This document shows, one piece after another, positions 33,071 to 45,100 of a stretch of 64,000 nucleotides of DNA. This DNA is from Amoebophrya sp. A120 (taxonomy: Eukaryota; Sar; Dinophyceae; Syndiniales; Amoebophryaceae), in assembly GCA_905178155.1 (NCBI GenBank), contig CAJINV010000002.1, positions 5,017,709-5,081,708 on the forward strand, written 5' to 3'. The notes beneath the pieces were generated by a model that made no database searches, was not told the DNA's origin, and worked only from the letters and a program-made list of their open reading frames with translations. The stretch's first letter is position 1. The number at the start of each line of letters is the position of its first letter. The position numbers and the translations under genes were made by a program.

Positions 33071-34792
33071 ATGCATTCGCAGTGCTTTTCATTACCCTCG
33101 GCGACAACGTCCGCCGGCGGGTCCACATCGTCCTCTGGACGCCGACACCGGCAGCCAGAAACGAAACATGCGACCAGCGGATCAACAAGGCTTTTTACGA
33201 CCGCCTTTGCCGCCGCCTGCTCAGCAGCGCTGATCCCGGTGCAGCAAGGGGTCCACGCGGTTCGTACTTCCGCAGGAGCAACGAGCGTAGTAGAAGATGC
33301 GGGCGGCGGCCCACGAGGACCTACTTCGCAACAAGACCCGACCCCCGCGGAGGCACTGCTGGCGAAGAGCCAGCCGAAGCGGAGCAAGGGCCCACTGGGG
33401 CAGATAAAGGCATCCTCGTCCAGTAAGGAGAGGACGTCGGTGGGACGGGCCCCGCCGGTAAACAAGCGACATCTAGTGGATTTGCGGGCCCTTGACGATG
33501 TTACCTCCATTGCGGCAGGGGGCCGAGTGGCTAATGGCGCCACAGATGATGATAGTAGCGCATTACCTGCTGCTGGTGCTACAGCCAGCGCAGCTTCACC
33601 CGGTAGTTCCAGGAGCACACCCGGGCACGGGTACAACCACCTCAGACCTGGTGCCAGTAATTATGGTAAAGAGAATGCAGTCGAGGTGGATGATGTTGAG
33701 AAAGGACCACTGCCGAGCAGTGCGAAAAGCACACCAACAGGCCGCGCAACCACAGCTGATACGTCCTCAGGCTCAAAATGGAGCAAGGAGCCGCCGCGTA
33801 GGTGGATCGGGAAGCCCGGAACCCCTCCAGCGATAGGAACGACAAGTAGACCACGACCAGGTGGCACTATTAGTAGTGGACAACAGGAGGCCGGCGCACC
33901 TGCAGAAGAAACGGCGCCGGGTGAAAACGACCCTGCCGACGCGCCGGCTCTTGTTCCTTCCCCAAAGTCTGGCTGGGTCCACATCGTAACGCGAAGTAGC
34001 AGCAAGGACAGTGGGGAAGGACGAGATGTTGCTGCCGTTTCCAGCGCCAAACAAGCACCACAAGAACTAGCCGCGAAGGGGGTCGCTCAAACGGGGAAAA
34101 TTGCAGCAGCTTCGTCACCTGCGGGCGGGGCAACAGTGCGGACGTTGCATAATAATATGCTGGAACAAAAGAAGAAAAGCACAGCACTTGCTACGACCTC
34201 GCAGGAGCAGTACGAAATCACCGGAGATAATTCCTCTACAGACAACAACATCGCGATTTCCTCGGGCAGAATGAAGGCCACTTTCAAGAACAACATCAAG
34301 GGCACCGATTTATTGCCCCGCTCCGAAGCGGAAGCTTTAGCTCGACCGCAGATCGCAAAGAACAGTTTTGGTGCGTTGGCGGCGGGGGACGGCGACGAGG
34401 AAGAAGAAGACCGAAACAGTGGAGAGGATCGTGGGGTATTGATAGACGAGGGCACACCAGCTCCTGATGATGCAGCTCAGGACATTCTTACTATCTCATC
34501 TTCGCCCATTTCGACGCCGACACATGGTTTTGTTCTCATTCATGAGGAGCAAAAAATGGGGCGCGAGGCCGCGGAGATGGCCAAAAAATCCTCTCCGATG
34601 GCCGGAGCTCCCGCGCAACAACCATCCAAGCCCACGGCCACCCGTCGCGGGGGTAGAAGGGGCTCGCAACGGGTGCAGAAGGTCGCCACCCCGCGGTCAA
34701 GGTTCCCGACAACGCCCGCGGATGACATGGAGCTGGCCATTGCTATGCAGTCGGCAGGCGGGGTGGTGCACAACCGCACTGCGGTATTCTGA
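33071..34792 (+). CDS. Low-complexity protein of unknown function, single exon
   Basis: 573 aa without introns, starting MHSQCFSLPSATTSAGG. A mildly hydrophobic stretch (LFTTAFAAACSAALIPV) near residues 41-57 could be a signal anchor. Most of the rest is Ser/Ala/Gly/Pro/Thr-rich and probably disordered, with acidic (DEEEEDRNSGED) and basic (TRRGGRRGSQRVQK) patches. Two less biased stretches, SGWVHIVTRSSSK and HGFVLIHEEQKMG, might be short linear motifs. No family recognised; the uninterrupted 1.7-kb frame and its codon use support it being real. Confidence 0.6.
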   Translation: MHSQCFSLPSATTSAGGSTSSSGRRHRQPETKHATSGSTRLFTTAFAAACSAALIPVQQGVHAVRTSAGATSVVEDAGGGPRGPTSQQDPTPAEALLAKSQPKRSKGPLGQIKASSSSKERTSVGRAPPVNKRHLVDLRALDDVTSIAAGGRVANGATDDDSSALPAAGATASAASPGSSRSTPGHGYNHLRPGASNYGKENAVEVDDVEKGPLPSSAKSTPTGRATTADTSSGSKWSKEPPRRWIGKPGTPPAIGTTSRPRPGGTISSGQQEAGAPAEETAPGENDPADAPALVPSPKSGWVHIVTRSSSKDSGEGRDVAAVSSAKQAPQELAAKGVAQTGKIAAASSPAGGATVRTLHNNMLEQKKKSTALATTSQEQYEITGDNSSTDNNIAISSGRMKATFKNNIKGTDLLPRSEAEALARPQIAKNSFGALAAGDGDEEEEDRNSGEDRGVLIDEGTPAPDDAAQDILTISSSPISTPTHGFVLIHEEQKMGREAAEMAKKSSPMAGAPAQQPSKPTATRRGGRRGSQRVQKVATPRSRFPTTPADDMELAIAMQSAGGVVHNRTAVF

Positions 34793-34930
34793 GTAAAAAC
34801 CTCCTCGTCCCCTCCCCAGAGAGAGTTAGCATAAAAGAAAAGTTAGCAAGCCTTTGCCTTTGTCCATGACATCTCTGGATATTGAGTCTAGTCATGGTTA
34901 GCTGTTGTAGTTGCAGTAGCCTCTTTACAA
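34793..34930. other. Short intergenic spacer
   Basis: Spacer between the low-complexity gene and the possible first exon of the next gene; nothing recognised. Confidence 0.4.
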
Positions 34931-37900
34931 ATGGAATATCTTATCCGCATTGATGTGGAAAATCGAGATGCAGCTAATGCTTCCCATGGAGCCCCTACGA
35001 ACAACGTGTGAGATACTTACAAGTTGAGCAAGCAGATTTGCAGGGCAGGCGATGTTTTCACTCATGATATGTGACCAAAGAGGACGACCCGCCGACGGAC
35101 GATGAAGACGAACTGCTGCCGGACGTGGAACGAGATCTGTTTCGCGGAATCCTGCCGGGGGCGGACTCCAGCGGCAGTAGCACCGGGATCCCGCCTTACT
35201 TCCCCGATGAGGTAAAGGCATTCGAACATCATGGGCCGGACGCTTCCGATAACAGCAGCTCGGTCGTTCTTCTTCCCTCGACGCCCATCGAGGTTGACGA
35301 GGAAATGATCGGTGGGGGTGCTACTAGTTCTTCCTCCCCGTTGCCAATCGAGGAGGAGGATGAAATAGATCCGTTTCTAGCAGGTCCGGAATGGCCGCGC
35401 AATATGCAAAAGCAGGATGCAACGTCGACACTACCAGCGGAGGGGGAGCAGGAGCCTGTTATGGGGGATGTCGCAAGTAGGAAGAGCCGCGACGAGTTGA
35501 GATCTGTGCCCGCGCGGAGGACAAGAACTTCGACAGAAAATGATTTTTACACCCAAGATCGTCTTCAACAAAGCGAAGGAGCAGCCAAGCAACAATCGCT
35601 AAACGCCGACGCGGTCGCATTCGTACCCGCCGGGGCAGGAGGAGGTGCAGCTGCGGGAATATTACCGCACTGCGAAATTTCGTCGAATCTTCAACATGAG
35701 CACGAAACTTGTGCAGTTCTTGCACCCGATGAACATCAAGAGTCTGCTTCAAATTTGCAAGAGAACAACGTCGACATGATGCAGCACGACCAGTCCTGTG
35801 TAGGCGGAGCAGGACTAGTAGACTTCGATCCGACCATGTTTCCGTCCCCCCACGAAGCGGCGAGTTACTACTACGGGATGCAGCCGCACTGTTCCGGCCT
35901 GGACCCGAACATCGTCCCCATGGGGTCCACGCTGTACACGATGCACCACGGTATGCACGGCCAGCAGCAGTTCCTCCCCCAGCCGACGCAGGACCAAAGC
36001 GCGCAGACAGATATGGCATTCTCAACTGTTACATTCTCAACTGTTACACGGATTTGTCATGCAGAATTGCCATCAGCCTCCACTTGATCAAGGTGGGCAG
36101 CATGACAAATCTTCGAAGGGCTAAACAGCATCTAAATCTGTGCAAAATCTGTGATGCGAGAGCTGCAATAGTGCCACTTTCACTATTGCTGCTCTTGCAT
36201 TACAAATCCATGTAACAGTTGAGAGTGTAACGTTTGAGAACGCCATAACAGACGCCACGCAGGTGTGGCAGTGGAGCTTTCCGATCACGTATCGCAAGAA
36301 AAAAGTGTTACAGTTGCACATTGTGTTGCAAGACAGGCAACACAGGCCACCTTTCTCATGCAGGAAATGCTTGGGAGCCTCGTTTCCTTCCTGTTTTGCC
36401 TTATGCTATTCGCATTACAAGTTTTCCTTGCGACACAGAGAAAATTTGTGATGCAGAAACTCTAACAAATGTGTAACTGTAACACTTTTTTCTGGTGATA
36501 TCACGCAGCCGATGTGCCTGTACGACCCGGTGAAGCGAACTCTGTACGGAAAGAACGCCCAGGGCAACTACGTGGAGCTGCGGCGCGGGTTCGCGGTCAA
36601 CTCGCTGCTGGGGCTGCTGAAACCGAGCGGCAAGTCCGCGGACGAACTTCTGCCCAAGCGAACCGCGGAGGACATAGCACGGAAGGAAAACAATTTCCAG
36701 CACCTTTTCCCGATGCTCACCGACGCACAGATGAATTCCATGGAGACGCAGATCAAGGCGGAGAAGATTTACCCCGTGCCCTGCGTCGAAGCCAAGGTGT
36801 GGCGGCCGACGCGGGAAAGTTACCGGGGGAAATGGATGAAGTTCGACGACGACATGTTCACTTCGCACGACTTTCTGGTGCACAAAACCTGCTTGAAGAA
36901 GGAAAGAAACAGGGACGCCTATAGTCCTCATCCAGGGCTAAAAATAAAGGGGTCGAAAATAAAGCAGGCGGAGAAACAGAAAAGTGAAGAGAAGGAAAAA
37001 GAAGCCGAACAAGGTCGTGCAAGAACAGGAGCTACAGCAACCACTGCACAAGAGGAAGCGACTTTATCTCCCGCCTCGAAATCCTCCGCAAAAGAAACGG
37101 AGTGGCCGAAACTTGGTGCGAAGACCATGTCGGTGAAGGATGTGTTTGAACTAAAAAAGCAAGAACTGATGTTGAAAGCGCACCAAGAAGATCATGCGGC
37201 TCTCTCTACTTCACCGGACAGGACTGGAGGAGCCGACGCGGAGCGGACGAAAAGGGAGGAGGAAGAACAAATCATGGAATCTGAATTTTGTTACGAGTTT
37301 GGCAAGAATGTCCACATGAAAGCCAAGAAATGGCTCAGGTATGATTTTTGACTAAGCGGCGCTTGTGGAATGAACAAAAAGTTTTCATTTCGTAGTTCTG
37401 TGAGGAAGATACCACAAAGGGAAAGTGAGCTTTGAAAAGCAATAGACGAAGGAAAGTGAAGTGACCTCTTTCTCGAAATAAATCAGGTTTCACCACCCGG
37501 GCGGGGTGCTGCTGCATGACCCGAACGTATGCAAGAAAAAACTGCGTTAGTGTAACTTTCCTTGGTTGGCAGCATCACAAATTTGCTCTACATGACAGCG
37601 AAGACCTGCCATGCGTGGCTTGTAAGGTAAAACACACCTGAAAAGAGGACTTCGTGGTTGTCTGGCATGACAGGCGTAACTCTGTTGCATGTCCTGCATT
37701 ACAAAGTCACACTTACACAGTTTTTTTCTTGCATAGAACGCCGGCGCATCCTCGAGCGGTTCGTTTCTCACTACGGTCTTGGAGCACGAACCGCAATTGA
37801 AGGAGCAGCTACCAGTATCAAAATGAAAAATCCCCCCTCCCCATATCAAAAGGAAGTTTCTGATGCTGGATTTGCGTACACAAGTCAGGTCTGTCTTGCA

Positions 37901-40717
37901 GTAGAGGACTGCAGGCCCATAGCAAGCCTAGGTCGAATGGTTTTGACGTAGGCGCGTAGCATGGCAAATGTGTACGCTGTAGGCCCCAGAGCATCACAAA
38001 CCGCCTGCATAATGCGGCGGAGTCTCTGGATTGGCCTTCTTGCAATACAGTGACGATTTGCTGCCACAAATCAGGATCACAAATTTTCAGGAGTATCCCT
38101 TTTTCGTATGGGGAGGGGGGATTTTTCCTCACAATAACCAGAAACCGCTTCGCAAAGGTGGCGCGATATAGAAAGCGCGCAGTTCGAAGAAGAATCGGAT
38201 TACATTAAGCACAGCACCGACCCAAGAGGGGCCCCAAACAGGCCCGGCAGTTTGGCTCACTCGACTCTCCACCAAGGAGAGCAGCCCTATTTGTTTGAGC
38301 TGGAGGAGAAGCGGAAGTGGGGGGACAATGAAAAGAAAATCCGGGGGTGGGGCGACCAAAGTCAAATTGCAGAAGAGAAAAAAGAGAATGATACAACAGC
38401 CACCGGTAGTAATATGATGAAAAATGCCAAAGAAGCCGATTTGTTCACGCAGGCGCCTCGGCCAAGGGGCGAACAGTGGGTGAGTGAGACGGCCTACACC
38501 TACGGCGGACATGTGTACAGGGTGGTGGACGCACGGACAAAATTGTTTCCGGAGGAGGAACCGGAGGGCAACGGTGCGGGAGAAAAAAGGTATAATTGTA
38601 GTCGTGCAGACGATCGTCTTTCCTTACAGGCCGTTGCACTGAGCTGCTGAAGATGAGGACGTCTCCAAAGCACCGTAAATCCTAGCACAGCGACGCTGCG
38701 TGTGTAGTTTGAAAAATACATGGTTTTTCGCATGTTCTTGCAGAAGTAGAGAACAACTCTAGTTGTGTCTGCTGCAAAGATTTTTGTGATTGAGCTATCA
38801 TTTTCGATGAAAGTAAAGATTGACAATGATGATGATGAAAAATAATCCGCAGCCCCTCAGCCGCCTGGACTTTGCAGGGAACGTTCGCCATGCTCGACCC
38901 CCTGAATCGGGACGCGCGAGTGCTGCTGTGGGACCGCTACGCCAACTGCTTCCGGAGCTGTGTCCGGAAAAGGATCGCGCCGGGAGGTGCTGGAGCGTCT
39001 GCCGGCACGAGCGGCGCCGCACCGGCTACAGATACCACCGCAGCGGGGGGCCTCGTACAACTACCGCAGCGCACTGCTGCCGGGAAGAGCGAGGAATCTG
39101 CTTTGTCCGGGCCGCATAATGCTTGGGGCGAAACCGCGCGGGTGCGACAGCCGAGTAAGAAGTGGGCAGTTAAGAACAAGGTACAAGGAGCTGCGAGTCC
39201 TTCAGAACAGTTGTCCGACCAAATGATCGAGCAGTTTAACGCCTTGAACCTGGAGAGTAATACTAGAGATGCCTCGTCCACCATGCAGACGAACCAAACC
39301 GCCCGTCTGTACGACCGGAGTTTGCTTTTGATGCAAGGCTTGAAGGCGAAGGAAGATATGCGGAAGAAAATCCGAGAAGAGGAGAGAAAGAAACTCATGG
39401 AGGAATTCGGAATTGTCGATGCTCCACAGCAACAGGCCAAGCAGGCTCAAGAAGGTCGACATATATTGAAAGGAAAAATCGCCCCCGCCGCTTCGTCGTC
39501 TGCCTCGCCCACCGCCGCCGGCCCCGTCCCGCGACCGCCGGGGATTGTGTTGCCGCCGGGGTTAGAAACTGAGCTTGGCGAAGATGTTGTATTAGGATCT
39601 TCGGCAGAAGATAATAAATTCCCCCCGCAGGGGGCACGCGAGGAGCGTGACCCGTTTGCTCCTCTCTCCCGGAGCCGCAGCTATTCCGGCAATTCGTCAA
39701 AGGAGGCGGATGCGCGAACTTGTGACTCTTTTTCCACGGCGGTCGAAGATAAGGGGGAGGAAGGTGTTGATGCGGAGCTGCAAAGAGATGAGCAGCAAGC
39801 GCAAACTCCTGATGTGCAGGCATCTACTTCATCGAAGTCTACTGCCTCAAAAAGACGAAGCAGAAACGGCAAAAAACAAGATGATCCGCGTGCAGCTGAG
39901 GTTGACGAACGTATCCCGCAGGCACTGTCGGTCGCGCGACAAATGCACGAGGAGAATAAGACGCTGGAGCACATCAACAACACCCTGGGGACGGAGGTAA
40001 GGGAATTGAAGGCGCAGTTAGAGTGCATGCGAACCGAGCGGAGCAAGCTGAATTTAAAGATAACTCAGCAGAAGACGGAGTGCGACCGGCTCTGGTGGGG
40101 CTTATGGATTGCAAAAATGTCTGGGTCTGGAAGAGTCATGCTGTTTTTGCATGACGCAGAAGGTCTGGCATGGAAGCTCTAGCATCACAGGTTTCGAGAG
40201 CCTTCCGCAATGCCGAATCCGCATGACAAGTCCCCTATTTTGCAGACAAAAAGTGGGAGCTTTTGCTACGTATGCATGAGAGACTTTTCCGTGTTCTGAA
40301 GTACGCATTACAAGTTGCATTCTTCCAGACCCAGACATTTTTAGATTTGATAGGGCTGGGACAAAAGCGACAAGGATGCCCAGCGAAAGGAGCGCATTTT
40401 GGAGGAAAGATTTAAGGAGTTGCAGGACAGCCGATTCGAAATGAGAAAGGTACCTACACGCTTTTTCTTGTTTCTCGTTTTTATATATAATTCCACAGCT
40501 GGGTTGTAGTTTTAAGTAATCTGCTGAACGTCAAGAACTGCTCCGCTGGGTCTGCATTGAATCATCGTTCGTTGTTGTTACGATGTGCCTTGGTCGAGTA
40601 TATTCCTTTGACATCAAACTAAGCTACACTAAACAGACGCAATCGTTGCAGGCGGAGGTTATCGCGCTCCGAAGGCAGGTAAGAGATCTTCGCGGCGGCA
40701 GATCGTGAAAACCTGAC
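34931..40717 (+). CDS. Large coiled-coil protein, unknown function, nine or ten exons
   Basis: A likely first exon (34931-35005, MEYLIRIDVENRDAANASHG) joins by a 77-nt GT-AG intron to 35083. Downstream exons end at 36011, then 36253-36289, 36506-37338, 37487-37527, 37741-37815, 38142-38589, 38853-40102, 40358-40449 and 40652-40717. The part from 35071 sums to 3783 nt, divisible by three. Five introns are introner elements (36012, 36290, 37528, 37816, 40103) and three are GT-AG (37339-37486, 38590-38852, 40450-40651). Recognisable stretches: acidic N-terminus (TDDEDELLPDVERDLF), VWQWSFPITQPMCLYDPVKR, RFHHPGGVLLHDPN, PPGIVLPPGLE, and a C-terminal coiled coil (REIKAQ-like, ERILEERFKELQDSRFEMRK). 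No family known to me. The 5' end is the least certain part; the last exon could also continue, since CAG/GTTAAG at 40676-40684 resembles a donor. Confidence 0.65.
36012..36247. mobile_element. Introner element, family F
   Basis: 236 bp; ends TATGGCATTCTCAACTGTTA and AACGTTTGAGAACGCCATA with tandem CTCAAxxGTTACA units inside. TSD ACAGA at 36007-36011 and 36248-36252. Excision gives AQTD/ATQVWQW. Confidence 0.94.
36290..36500. mobile_element. Introner element, family J (I-related)
   Basis: 211 bp; ends TATCGCAAGAAAAAAGTGTT and AACACTTTTTTCTGGTGATA. TSD TCACG at 36285-36289 and 36501-36505. Excision gives FPIT/QPMCLYD. Only 42 bp separate it from the family F element upstream. Confidence 0.94.
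37528..37735. mobile_element. Introner element, family I
   Basis: 208 bp; ends TATGCAAGAAAAAACTGCGT and CACAGTTTTTTTCTTGCATA. TSD GAACG at 37523-37527 and 37736-37740. Excision gives HDPN/AGASSSG. Confidence 0.94.
37816..38136. mobile_element. Introner element, family K
   Basis: 321 bp; TIRs TATCAAAATG then AAAAATCCCCCCTCCCCATA, and the complement ending CAATA. TSD ACCAG at 37811-37815 and 38137-38141. Excision gives KEQLP/ETASQRW. Sister at 57231-57552. Confidence 0.93.
40103..40352. mobile_element. Introner element, family A
   Basis: 250 bp; left TATGGATTGCAAAAATGTCT, right GACATTTTTAGATTTGATA. TSD GGGCT at 40098-40102 and 40353-40357. Excision gives LWWG/WDKSDKD. Confidence 0.93.
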
Positions 40718-42110
40718 GCGAACACCTGACGCAACAAAGGGCATTGACACGGTATCGAATTAACCTAAAGAGGAATAATTACGGGTCAGTTCATTCTTGT
40801 CCTTCATCAAGTGCAGCTTTTGATGTTGACTTTAAGCATGCCGCCTGTTTTGATCTGTAGAAAATTGCGAACAAGACAGATAGGCAGTGTGCAAAAGCGC
40901 CGCTTTTTCTGAAGATCCTGAGCTGATTTTTGAATCTACACCTTCATTTTTTCGATACAATTAGACGGACCTAAAGCACAATTGATGCCAAGCTTTTCGA
41001 TACGTACAAGAATTTTTACCACTAGAGCACACACCAGAGAATTTTATTTATACGACCAACTTTTCAATTACTGTCGATGCACACGACGCCGTCGTGCCAG
41101 GGCGTTACTGAAGCTTGGTCGAGGGCCCAGACGATTGCGATACTGGCTTTGCAGGAGCCTCCTGATTAGGCGCCGCACGGATTGTACAAATATACAGAAA
41201 TTGTGCACGTTTGGAGCACAATTACTATAATTGGCGACAAGAAGCAGGTCGTGCTCAATGCAGTATGTAGGTGATTTGATGATTTATGAAGTGCTTGTTT
41301 GTGCTCTCCAGAAGATACGTACAGATTGGTCGAAAATGATCTATGCAAATAGAATACAGATACCATTGTCCTGTGAGAAAAAATTCCATATCGATGGAGT
41401 TGTGCACAGTGATGGCCGAAATAGAAGACTACACAAAAATATCGTGCAAAACTACAGATGAACTTCTACTGACTCCAAAACGGCTCGCCCTCGTTTTCAG
41501 TTTACAACTTTCTATGCCGCTTTTGGTCGTTTGTCATATAGAATACTGAAGCTAATTGATATCTTTGCGCCTGGTATTTCATCTCACCCCGTGAGGTGGA
41601 AAGCTACCGTTTTTTGTTCGACTAGGCGCGCAACGACGTTAGGTGCCAAAAAGTGGCCCGTTTTGGCGCAATATCTGTTCTGCGTTTTTCTGCAGATTTT
41701 TTGCTCTGCTCGCGGATCAAGATGAAATATTCCATATGGAAGAGCTCCCGCCACCAAGGACTTCTTGTTTTTTCTGCCGGTCTTCAATCATGATCTGCCT
41801 CGACTGTTGACCATCCCTAGCTGTCTGTTCCGCAACTTTAATATTGCAGCTTCATCGGACCTCCGACTGTTTTTATTTTTTGGGAATCGGATTTTTTTCT
41901 TTCGACGCTCGTGTCTCTCAGCGCTCTTGCTTTTTTTTCTTGCTCAGCTAGGTTTGTTTCGTCGGGCTGTGCATTAAGGCTGGCATGTCATTGTGTATCT
42001 TTTCGTGTTCAAAAGCAATAGTGAGCTGTATCCATGTAGCCCGGTAGAAGAAATCTTTGCTGCGTTGAATGTGAGCTTCGTGGCACGTTAATAATACGGT
42101 GACTTTTTAT
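40718..42110. other. Intergenic, AT-rich, no gene seen
   Basis: About 1.4 kb with T-rich runs (41880-41950) and short frames only. No introner ends or repeats recognised. It might hide a small terminal exon of the upstream gene if the donor at 40679 is used. Confidence 0.45.
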
Positions 42111-45100
42111 ATGATGCAGCAGAACAAGTCTACTTCATCCCCGAGCCGCGGTCACCAGCGGCCGCCGCTTTCTTCGCGACTTCTGGACGACGAGCCAGGC
42201 GCTCTTAGAACCACGAAGGGCCAGAATAACAACAAACCTACGCAAATCATACCAGAGCTGCTAGTGCGACGTCGAGAGCTGCAAGGTGAAGAGGTCATAG
42301 CAACAGGAACAACAGCGCCAGTTGTAGGACGGAATAAAACTGATGTAACAAAAATGCAGAACCCTCTGAACAACTACAACCGCACCCTGACCCCCTCTCC
42401 GCAGAAGTCTCCGCAGAAGAGAGGCGAAAGTCTTCTCGTGTCTGGAATTGCAACATCACCGCCGCAACGCGGCGGCAATTCTCTGCGCACCCACGACATC
42501 GAGGGTGCCTCCCCGTTCCCGAGGCCCCGGCCGCAGTGGGCCACGACCTCTCGGAAAAATGACTACCACAACAATTGTGAAGATGGCACATCATCACGGA
42601 GACAACATCCACAGGGCGGCGCCCCCCGCGGAACGAGTCCTACCCCTACTCCCGGGCAGCCGCGGCCGTCCGCATCCGGTGACGATAGCGAGATGTTGAA
42701 AACGATTCCGAATTCCCAATTTTCCCTGATTCAGAAGCAGCTACGGGTGCAGAACAACAAACCCAACCACCAATTCAACGTGCGCGACATCGCGATCGTC
42801 GAGACTGTGAAGCGGGGGAAGAATCGGATTCTCGCGTCCCCCAGGGAGACGAACCCGCTCTTCCCAGATTACCAATACCCAGGCTGGTCGCAGCCCGACC
42901 GCGTGACGGTGAGCCCGACGCCGGGAGACGCGCGAGGCCCGGGGCGGGGAGCGGCGGGGACTGAAGTAGATTCGGAACCTTGCTCCCCGCTGCTGCGGCC
43001 GCGGAGCGCCGGTTGTACAGACAGCGCGAGGGGCCACGCGGAAGTAGAAGTAGATCCGACGCTGTTCAAGCGGTATCATAGCTGCTCCTATAATAATGCG
43101 GTGCTGCACTTTGTTCGTGACACGACGTCCTTTCTTGCGCATGCAGGGCTTTCAATATCAATCTCGCGACATGAGTAATAATCATACTCAGGATTCCGAT
43201 TCAGTTGTGTGTGTGCAACTGCATCCTGGTCGTGTAGTTGACAAATAATTGCGATCAATGAAGATGATCGATCTTCACAAAAATAACAGCGTCGTCCGGC
43301 ATGAGAAGTACGCGACGCGTCCGCCAAGCTCGTTGGAAGTCGTCGAGCGGCCCCCGGTATTACAATAAAAAATGCCCCCACCCCCCAACTTGGGAGCATT
43401 TGTATTGCAAACCTTTCCAAATGAAACATTCGCCCTCTTGCATCTATCAGCATCACAGGTTTCCAATCGTGAATGCCAAAAGTTTGTATTGCAAAAGACC
43501 CCAGCAAGAGCGGCGCTTGTCATGGAAGCGATGCGATACATGCCTAGACTCTGGAACAGAAAGACTCATACTCCTTTCATGCATAACAAAAAGTTTTCAT
43601 TTGGAAACTTCGCATCACAAATTTTTGCGTTTCGGTCGGTTTAGCATCACAAATTTTTGCAATTTCAGGGGTGGGGAGCATTTTTCACTGTAATACCCGG
43701 TGGGGATTGTTTTGTCTGGCATGGCGCCCCAGACGAGACACGCGTACATGGTGCGGTCGCAAAATCGCAGTGCATCCGTGCTAGAGGAGGACAGACGGAA
43801 AGTGGACGGGAAGGAGTTCAGTTCAAGTCCACGGTTTCTTTCGACAAGCAGGAGTCCGCGGGGCCACCAGGGCGCGCTGTCTTTCCCAAACTTGCTGGAG
43901 GAAGAGGAAAGGCACCCACTCGGTATAGATACTTTTGCTGGACCGTTGAAGCAAGAAAACAAATTTCGCAATTGCAGTCGTGGTTCTTCACTTCTGCATG
44001 ATAAAACTAAAAGGAAATGAATCGACAGCACTTTTAAAGAAAAATAGTAAAAAATCTTACGCAGGCGAGTACTCAAGCCTTCCCGACAACGTGGTCTCTC
44101 CGGTGAGAGGAGTAGACAAAAACGCAGCCGGGCCTCTAGCATCTGATCCAGGGAACATAAATCCCACGACACCACCTAAAAAGCCACCGTCCTACTTTGA
44201 CAAAAACAAGCTCGTGGGGCACATTCCGGTGAAAAAAGATATGGCGTTCTCAAACGTTACATTCTCAACTGTTACATGAATTTGTGATGCAAGAATGGGA
44301 AAAGCAAAAGAAGGGAGCTTGCGCCTCTCGCATTACAAATTTGGCACAGATTTTAGTGCTGTTTAGCCCTTCAAAAATTTATCATGCGAAGTAGCTTCAT
44401 CGTATGGATCCTGATGTGCATTTTGCATGACAAATCATGTAACAGTTGAGAATGTAACGTTTGAGAGCTCCATAAAAGAGAAACGCGAGGAGTTCCGGGA
44501 TTTCAACCTGAAAGTGCACGACATAGAAAAGGCGAAGTCGTCGCAGTTCGCCGGCGCCGGGGTGCGTGGGTTTCCGAAGTTCAAGTTCCCGAGTTGTCTA
44601 CTAGTAGATGAGCAGACCACGGCCGCGGCGCAGGGAGTTGTGCGGCGCGACAGCAACACTTATAAGAACCCCCTGCGAAACGACGACATCGAGGGCGCCA
44701 GTCCGCGGCCCTGGAGCAGTGACGTGTTGCGGAACAAAGCACGGTATTGGGATCATGTCAGAAAAAACCGCCCGCAAACCGCTTTCACGGTCCGAGAAAA
44801 TGGTGGGGGTGAGGAGCAGGAGGAGAAAATTGTTGTTGGAAAAAAGAAAAAAGACGAACAGGGAAAAATATTAGCCTCGACAGAACAAGAACCTCCTACC
44901 TCGCGACAAAGACCGGCGACTGCGGACGGGCGCGTGGTGGTTACAAGCAGAAATAGAACTTCTACGCATGTGGATGAAACAGGAGGCGGAGATCATGTTG
45001 AAGCCCGAGGACGTCGAGAAGAACAACAAATAACAGCAAAAGAAACGAAGGACAGCAGCTGCCAGACCATTCTGCTTGCGGAACAGTTGAAACCGAAGGT

